Source: Pachypanchax playfairii
Lineage: Eukaryota; Chordata; Actinopteri; Cyprinodontiformes; Aplocheilidae
Assembly: GCA_006937955.1 (NCBI GenBank)
Contig: SSNP01000125.1
Location: forward strand, 1,277,369-1,341,368
DNA length: 64,000 nt
Direction of reading: 5' to 3'
A program made the translations under genes and the position numbers. Below the pieces are notes generated by a model. The model was not told the origin of the DNA, did no database searches, and saw only the letters and a program-made list of their open reading frames with translations. Shown in pieces: positions 54,401 through 63,400 of the stretch. Numbering within the stretch: position 1 is the stretch's first letter; every line of letters starts with the position of its first letter.

Positions 54401-57400
54401 TTGTTTATTAGCTGTGGTGGCCATCTTGAATTAGGTTGACCGCTCAGTGTACTCAGTTGTAGATGTACAGTTCCTCAGATGTACAGTACCTCAGTGAGTA
54501 CTTTGTAACAACTGTGTACACCAAGCTTTGGCTCAATGCCTCTAAAATTGACTGAGTTGCCGCTATTTTTGTTCTCTAAGGTTAGCTGTGGCGGCCATCT
54601 TGAATCCGTTGTTGATGTACATCCAATCGTTACTTTCAGTATAGGGTCAGTATGTGTCTGAGAGACACAGGAGTCAGTTGTAAACGTGTAACTGCGTAAG
54701 GAAAGTGTGAGTTCAAAGATTTGGACTGGTGGAATGAACTGTTTAAGTCCATATTTTTCTTCCTCGCCTGAAAGTGTAAATAAACCTGCATTTTCACTCT
54801 ACTCCGACCTACTCCCATGGTTCATTCTCACTTCCACTAGAGCTGGATTGATTACACCTGCGGACCACTGGGGGTGCCATTCGAGCTGGTCCGATATGTG
54901 GTTTTTGTGTTATTTTGTGCAAACTATGGGCAAACGTGCACACACATACAAAAATGAATAAATACATATTAACATATATGTGACATTTCATGCTTATGTG
55001 TATATGTTATTTGATCATTTTACCCCAAGAGACCCCACAGCTTCCATGTGTTTGTGTTTGTATCAGGTGATAAGTGGGAGTATATTTGAGGTGCTGTGGT
55101 CCATCATCCAGCCAGGCACATCGTTTGGCATCAGTGTGCTCCGAGCTCTCAGGTTATTAAGAATCTTCAAAGTCACAAAGTGAGTCACAGCAACATGTTT
55201 TTCTTTCTATATTAAAATAAAAAAGATCCTGTTACATGCATAAACACAACTAACCCCGCGCTTCTTGTGTCTCCTCGTCAGGTATTGGGCATCATTGCGT
55301 AACCTCGTCGTCTCTCTGCTCAACTCTATGAAGTCCATCATCAGCTTGCTGTTCCTGCTCTTCCTCTTCATCGTTGTCTTTGCCCTGCTGGGCATGCAGC
55401 TCTTCGGTGGACAGTCAGTGCTAATTCTTTGTCTCTTGATTGAACTAATTAAATTTTCTACTTATAAACTACATAATCTTGCAGTTTTTTTGTTTTTTTT
55501 TTGCTCTTTGTATTTTACTCATATTTCTTTTATTTACCTTCTGCTACTTTATTTTCTTATTAGGTTTAATTTTGAAAATGGTACCCCGCCGACCAATTTT
55601 GACACCTTCCCTGCAGCAATAATGACAGTGTTTCAGGTGAGCAGAGACAATGTGATCCAAGAAAACACAGTCTGTATAAGGATTAAAAATATTTTTAATG
55701 CTTCCTGATGAAATCTGAAAAGCTTGTCGTAATGTGTGTGTGAGATAGATCCTTACAGGCGAGGACTGGAACATGGTGATGTACGATGGCATCCAGTCTC
55801 AGGGTGGCGTTAACAAAGGAATGGCCTTCTCTGTCTTCTTCATCGTCCTCACACTTTTTGGCAACTGTATCCTCTAAATGCGACATGACATGAAATTAAA
55901 AAGAACATTTGTTTTTCTGCTTTATGTTTTTTTTTTATTTTTAGCACATATTTTTTGTGGTGCATCCCTGCAAGTCAGAATGAGTGTGAATATTATGCCA
56001 GCTATAACCTTCTCGTTTCTCTTGCAGTCATCTACACAAACTTGCCAAGAATTACATAATACAAGTAGTTTAGTAGGACTTTTATGTGTATGCTGTATGC
56101 TCTTGTACAAACAGTCTTCTATAAAGTGGATTGCTTTTAACTCTGTGTTCAGACACTCTGCTTAATGTGTTCTTGGCTATCGCTGTGGACAACTTGGCCA
56201 ATGCACAGGAACTGACCAAGGTAAAGTACAGTGGAATTTTACTTTACTCCCTCTGTGAAGAAACTTTATCTCTCATTTTCACTTAAAAATTTTTTTTCTC
56301 GTTATCTGTCTCTACAGGACGAGCAGGAGGAGGAAGAGGCTGCCAGTCAGAAGATCGCCCTGCAGAAAGCCAAGGAGGTGGCTGAAGTCAGCCCGTTGTC
56401 GGCCGCCAACCTCTCCATCGCAGCGTGAGTTGGTCCCTTTGACAGTCTGGTTTTATTTTTGACACCTACATGTAAATGTCAAGCACTTACAAAGTGAGTC
56501 AGTACATTGAAAGGAAGATAATACATTTCTCTGTACTGGTCAGGAAATTGATATCACATCTGAAACTTTGTCTTCTACATAATTTATTATATAGTTATTG
56601 TATATAAAGTTTGATTTTTAGAAATTAAAATTAAATTATTGTCCAAAGAGCTTTGAGAATCATTATATTATATTATAGTATAGTATAGTATAGTATAGTA
56701 TAGTATAGTATAGTATAGTATAGTATAGTATAGTAATGCCTTAACTTATGTAAGAGCAGGTGTTATACACTGATGTTAAAATGTTTTCGGTCTGCGACAG
56801 GTTTGGGAGGATCATCCCCTGACAACAGAACAAACACATGGTCATTGTCAGAATCTTGGAAACAGTTGATAAAATAAACCCCCAGATATCTCACGTTCTC
56901 TTTTCATGATAAAATAATACATGAGCATGTTTAATAACTGTTACTTTGCATTTATGTGTTTGTTTGATTTTTACATTTTCTCTACTGGAGATTTGAGCTC
57001 TCCCTCATTGTGATAATTCTTAAAACACTCCAACTTTTCTTTGCTAAAACCTTGTATCAAAATATTTCATTCTTTACTGTCAGATATATTATAGTTTATG
57101 CGTCTACTTTCAAAATCTCTACTTCTTTAACAGGGTTACTACTTTCCTTAAAACCTGTGATATCAAATCCTGTACACCCATACAGTCTAAGTACTGCAAT
57201 TACATAATAAGATGTAATTATTGTTATTATCCAGTAAACAAAAGTAAAAAACCTCCATAAACTAACAAAGTCAAATAAAATATTTTATTTTGATTTAATC
57301 TGTTAACACATCAACGTTTAGAGGATTTAAAAAATCAATGACAAACCACCAAGATATTACCCAATATACTAGATTGTCAATACAGCCCCGTCCACAAGCA

Positions 57401-57423
57401 CGCACGCACACGCACACGCACGC

Positions 57424-57468
<45 letters not shown>

Positions 57469-60400
57469 AGTGTGTTTTGTTATCCTTATGGGGACCGTCC
57501 TTTGACTTCCATTAATTTTGGTAACTAGATTTATACCTAACCCAAACCCTTTTACTAACCTTAACCATTACTGATCTATAACTAACTCTAAGACTAACTA
57601 AAACTCTATTCACACCATACCTATAAACCTAACCCCTAACCCTAAAAAGGGGAGTCCCCCTCATTGGGACCAGGCTTCGGTCCCCACAAGAACCCTCGGA
57701 CCCCAGAAAGATACTAAAAGTCAGGAAACAGGTCCCCAGGAGGTCAGAAATACAAACCCACACACACACACACACGTCCTACTTTGGGCCAGCTCTCCCA
57801 GTTAGAAGAGTCTTTGATCTTCTCTCCCGGTATACACAGGGGTCTTTCCTTTTTTCTGCTGGTAAAGTTCACACACTCCTATTCGTGCACTCTGTCATAT
57901 ACACACATGCTCACACTACAATATGGTCTGCACAGAGGGGCACTGTAGTCGTCACAGGTCCACGCAGTCCTGACCTTACCACTTTGATGCATCATCCTCT
58001 GCACGCTCAATACCTCACACAGATGTCTTAAAGACGCAGGCCTCAAAACAAGAACTGAAATGTTCATCATCTCACGTTACACTTACATATTTCTCACAGT
58101 TTGCATTGTATGATACTGACTCAGCAGTAAAAATGTATGTGTTTATTATTTTACGTGGCTGCTGAGGTTAATAATTTTGTTTTTAATGTGTGTGAGGAAG
58201 AGAAACACAAGGTTTTATGTATGTTTTGTGTGAACAGGTTCATTTGTATACTGAAACACTTTGATGCCATTATGGATTAAAAATTATTTCTATGTATCTA
58301 CTGAGAAAACTACCCAATTTTAACCGAAAGAAAAGTGACACATGTATTTACATTAAAAACCTTTTATACTTCAAAATCTAAGAAAGGTTTCAGGCTGATT
58401 TAAATTTGTGTTAAGCCTGAAATAACGCGGGGCTGCTCAGTGTCCTCCTTCCTGCTGTTTCAGTGTAACTCCAAATCCCTAATTTGTGAAGGGATTTAAG
58501 AAATCTTCTGAAATTTCTGCAGCAAATGTCCTGGTTTTTCCCAAGCAGGGATTTTCAACATGGGGCCACCAGTGGTGCATGAAGAATCTCTTAAGAAGAT
58601 ATTCTGTGGTCCTATACTGGAAAGAAGGTTGACATAAAAATTACATAGAATCCAGAAAAATAAATAATGGAATCAAGTTCTATTCTCAAAACTCAACCAC
58701 TCCCCACTTTATGGGATGTTTTAGGCTTTTTAAAGTGGAAATCTGTCAAGTAGTTTTCAGTAGGGTGGGCCATTTATATGGATACACCTTAATAAAATGG
58801 GAATGGTTGGTGATATTAACTTCCTGTTTGTGGCAGTGTTAATTTTGGCAAGAAATTTTAATTTAGTTTTATTCATAGTCTTTTGACTAAAATTCTTTTC
58901 AATTTTAGTCCCATTTTTAGTCACTAAACTAATTTTAATTTTAGTCTAATTTTAGTGGACGGAAATATGTATATTTTCTAAATTATTAATTTAACAACTG
59001 CAATATAGTATGGACATTTTCTTACCATTCCACACTTCATCTGGCGTCTTCCCGGGAGCATCTCAAACAACTACGGAAGCCTCTGCTCACCGCTCAATAA
59101 GCCGAGCTCTGATTGGTTTTTTTCACAGTAGCCCCAGCTGTTAACTTTTTGACTAATTCCTCTCTGCATCTTTCTTTTCCTCTGATATGATTTCGTCGCT
59201 GTCTATTTTCGTGTCGTCTTTTATTTGTTAACGAAAATCAACATAATTTTAGTCATAATAATCGTCTCAAATAGGGCCGTCTATTTTAGTTTTCGTTTCG
59301 TTTTCGTCCAAAAATGTATTTATGACTAAAATTATGACGAAAAATTATAGTCAACAAAATTAACACTGATTTGTGGGACATTAGTATATGTGAGGGGGCA
59401 AACTTTTCAAGATGGGTGGTGACCATGGTGGCCATTTTTAAGTCGGCCATCTTGGATCCAACTTTTGTTTTTTTCAATAGGAAGACGAAAACGATTTTGT
59501 GATCCGTAAAATCGACACGATATTCCGTATGCGACCTCTATCGGCAACTCTAACCTTCCCCATTCCACTTACTAACGTGAAAATATTCTGCTTTACAGTG
59601 TGTGCATGAATATCTTTACATTTTAAAGATAACTGTTATATTAAAATGAGACATATTGCTGCACAATTTGTGTTTTTTTTCAGCTGATCAGAGCAAAACC
59701 TCGTGCATGCGTATTTGTCAGCTGGACCCCAGAAAATGCTCCCACAGGTCATTTGTGACAAATGAAAACACTCTCATATGTCGTTTTTTGGCGCTTTCAC
59801 AATCGACTGATATGTTTGTATAATTTGCGGATGTGTTGATACAGGGACATTATTTCTCGTGATAATTTAAAAGTGAAGAAATGGTCCTTCTTGTTTTTTG
59901 TGAATTTTAACAAAGTCAGAAATATTGTATCAATCAGTTTCAAAGGTAAATACAAAATATGTGAAAATAGTCTAAGAGGTGCCGAAAGAAAGCATGCACA
60001 AAATGAAAGTTATAAAAGAGCCGCATATAAATGGGTGTTTTAGATTGACAGGATTGTGTGAATGTTTAATTTGTACATGTTGTATTGTGTCTCTACATGA
60101 AGGATTGTATTCCAAAATGTTGAAACCATTTGGCAAAAAAATCCCAAAACAAAATAAGTTAAAAAATTCAGTTTTGCATTTGTAACATTTGTATTTCTCA
60201 GTGTTTTTTATAAATATATTTAGAATTCAGTGTTTTTATGGTACATTTAATTTGGTTGGCTCGATATTTATTTTTAATTGATGGATGGATTGCTCATTTT
60301 GGAATGAAATCCTCCTGTTTTTTTGTGCCATCTCACTCACCAGCTGTTTCCCTCCTCAGCAACAAAGTACACAGTGAGTGTCACAACGCATCCGACCCCT

Positions 60401-63400
60401 TTCTGGACTGGTATTTATTTATTTGTTTATTCATTTCTGAATTCCTTCTGTTTGAGTTTACAACCATTCCTTGCTTTCTCTTGTGTTTTAGATTAGCTTT
60501 CTTCCTTTTTCCCCTTTTTGTTCTTATCTTTCCTTTATGAAATACATTCCAGGCTTTCTTCAGCTGTTGTTTGTGTTGGCTTATTTATTTTTAAGAGTAT
60601 TTTTTTATTATTATTTCTGTTGCCTGCTCCTCACAGCACAGCTCTTGCTTTCTTGTGGTTGACTGCTGGCTCTGAGAGACAATGGAGTTAAAGTTGACAA
60701 AAGGAGGGTAAGATAGGAGTTGGTGACTGTAGCTTGTAGGGCATTGTAGAAATTTTCAAGCTGTATACATACGTACTTCTGATTGGAAAGTATAAACAAG
60801 GGTTGTTAAAGTATGAATTACTCCAACAAATTAAGACCTTGCCTCAGTTTTATCCTCCACTTCGTGTCCTTACATAGTTTGCCAAAGTAAAGGTGATGAC
60901 CTTGTGCTTTGGAAACTGTGTGGATGGAGTTACAGTGATAGTTCAGATACGTGGAAGTTAAGTTTTGTGTAAATTTTTACTCTTACCTGTTGTAGATAGC
61001 ACTTTAAACAATCTCAGTTTGGGGAAAAGAAGTATATGCTGTGTTCTACTTACATCGAATCTGGAAATGGAAACTGTTTTCCAGTTACTAGTCGGATTGT
61101 TGTGTTCAGTAACCAGACAAGCTGTTGTTAGCCGTACAAGCTAATTCTCCAACTGTACAAGTTGGAATTCAGACTTCTGAGGACACCCAGTTGACTTTTC
61201 CAAATTTGAATGCAGACACTGGAAATGCTACAGCTAACTGTTGCTATACTTACACTTGTTAACAGCAATATTAGGGATGCAATGATGCCACTTTTTTCAA
61301 ACCGATACGATAACGATATAATCTGAGTACTTGCCGATACCGAGTACCAATGTTGATACTTCTACCACACAAAAAATGCAATGAATTGGAAGGACAGGTT
61401 TTATTTTCTTCTCTGCTTGTTACAACAAATGACGGTGAACTCGATAAAAAAATTAAATATTAATAAAATTGACAACAAAACCAAAATTTCAAGTGAAAAA
61501 TAAACATTTTCTGTGAATTATTACAGAGTTTCCACATTTTAGGTATCGGTTCATGGTATCGGTTAACTAACTGATACCAATCTGGGTACAATAGAATGGT
61601 ATCAGCCCCGATACCCGATCGGTATCAGTGCATCCCTAAGCAATATAATTATTTGTAAATAAACATGTAATGCTAAATTGACAGCAGTGTAAACATTTAT
61701 AGCAAATGATCAAATCAACCATGAAGAATTTCTTGAGATTGAAGTTGTTTTATTGTAGCAGCAGTCGACTTTGGTCTTGGCCCTTTTCGCACTAACTGTT
61801 AATTTGTCAGTCTAGTTTGTTTTAAACTCTTTTTTCCCAAACTGAGGTTATTCAGTGATCTACAACTGGTGAGATATTGATTGTCCTGAATTTTCCCACA
61901 AAACCCCAATCTAAACTCACCCTCTGAGTTCTGTAGAGATCTACCTCTGTAGGCCCAGCCAAACTGACCCTTAAATGTCTGTGGGTCCCAGTCTGTCTGT
62001 GTGTTTTGGCTATTTCATGTACTTACATTTTTGCTGTTTGTTTTCACGTCATCATTATCATGTCTTTAGGTGTATATTTTCACAAGATTAGGTTTTAAAG
62101 CAGGTCTTAATGATGCCAATTCTCTTTTTTTTTTCTTTGCTTCATCTGCAGTAAAGAGCAGCAGAAAAACCACAATAAAGGGATCAGTAAGTCTGTGTGG
62201 GAACAGCGCACCAAGGAGCTGAGGAAGCAGACTCTGGCGTCCAGCCGTGAGGCCCTCTACAATGAGCTGGACCCTGATGACCGCTGGAAGGCAAGGACAG
62301 GGAGGGAGGAGCACAACAATGTAAAGGACAAGGCAAAAGCCCTTAGACTTGTGCTATCAGTTTACACAAGTTGGCAGGCTTGTACAATCTACTCTGCAAT
62401 GCTAAAGTTTGATACTTTAAATTTTGTTAAACATTAAAACCAGTTGTAAACATTTAACTTTTTACTTTGTTCTTTTCCTTTTTTTGTTTGTTTTTTTGCT
62501 TTTCTTCGGCCCTCTTGTTTCTTCTCAGGTCAACTTTTCACGTCACATCCGTCCAGACATGAAAACTCATCTAGATCGACCCTTGGTAGTTGACCCACGT
62601 GAGAACCGGAACAACAATACCAACAAAACCACTGCCAACAACTCAGACCTCTGTGTCAGCCAATACCACCCTGCTGATGAACTCCACAAGCAAACACAGC
62701 TGCAAGAGCACCAACAAAGTGGGAGTGGTGGAGGTGGTACAGGCCTACCCAGGCCTCCCTTAGATCGAGGAGCGTCCACAGAGAGTAGGCGGAGTCGCAG
62801 AGGCGAGCACCACCACAAGTCTCATGTCCGACTAGATTCTACGGTCATTCTTGGACCAGGACCAGAAGAGAGGCACACTAAACGTCACCACCACAGCCGG
62901 AGTGGCAGTCAAGGGGGAGGACAGTCAGAACACAGGAAGCCCAGATCACACAGAAAAACTGCAGAAGATGGTGACGATGGTGGAGGAGCTGGAAGATCAG
63001 GGAGACATCGAAGTAAAGGGATGGAGGGAGGCAGAGGAGAACAAGATGGAGTTGGGGACGTCAGTGAGAAGAAGCCAAGAAGGAGTCGGCATGGCAATCA
63101 GTCAGAAGGGGAGGGAAAGAGAATGTGCCCGCACAGAAGGAAGTAAGTCTCTTCATCGTTTTTTTTTTTTGTACTCGTGTGTTTTCTGTTTCCAAAAGTG
63201 TATCCTCTTTGCCCTCTGTTAACAGTCTTTGTTTTTTGGCTACTCTTTTTAGGGAACGTAGTGTCCCAAACCTCTCTACCACACGACCCATTCAGAAAAG
63301 CCTCTCCAGGCAAAACAGCCAGTACAGTGAGGATATGGATAACATCATGAATACCAAACTGGTTTCTGGCTCTTCTCCACCCAGCGAAGGTCACAATAAT

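Noticed and set aside
63125..63252. Frame joining exons 20 and 21 through the intron
   Set aside because: Exon 20's own frame hits TAA at 63144; the open frame through the intron belongs to a different phase upstream. GTAAGT and TTTTTAG define a normal intron.
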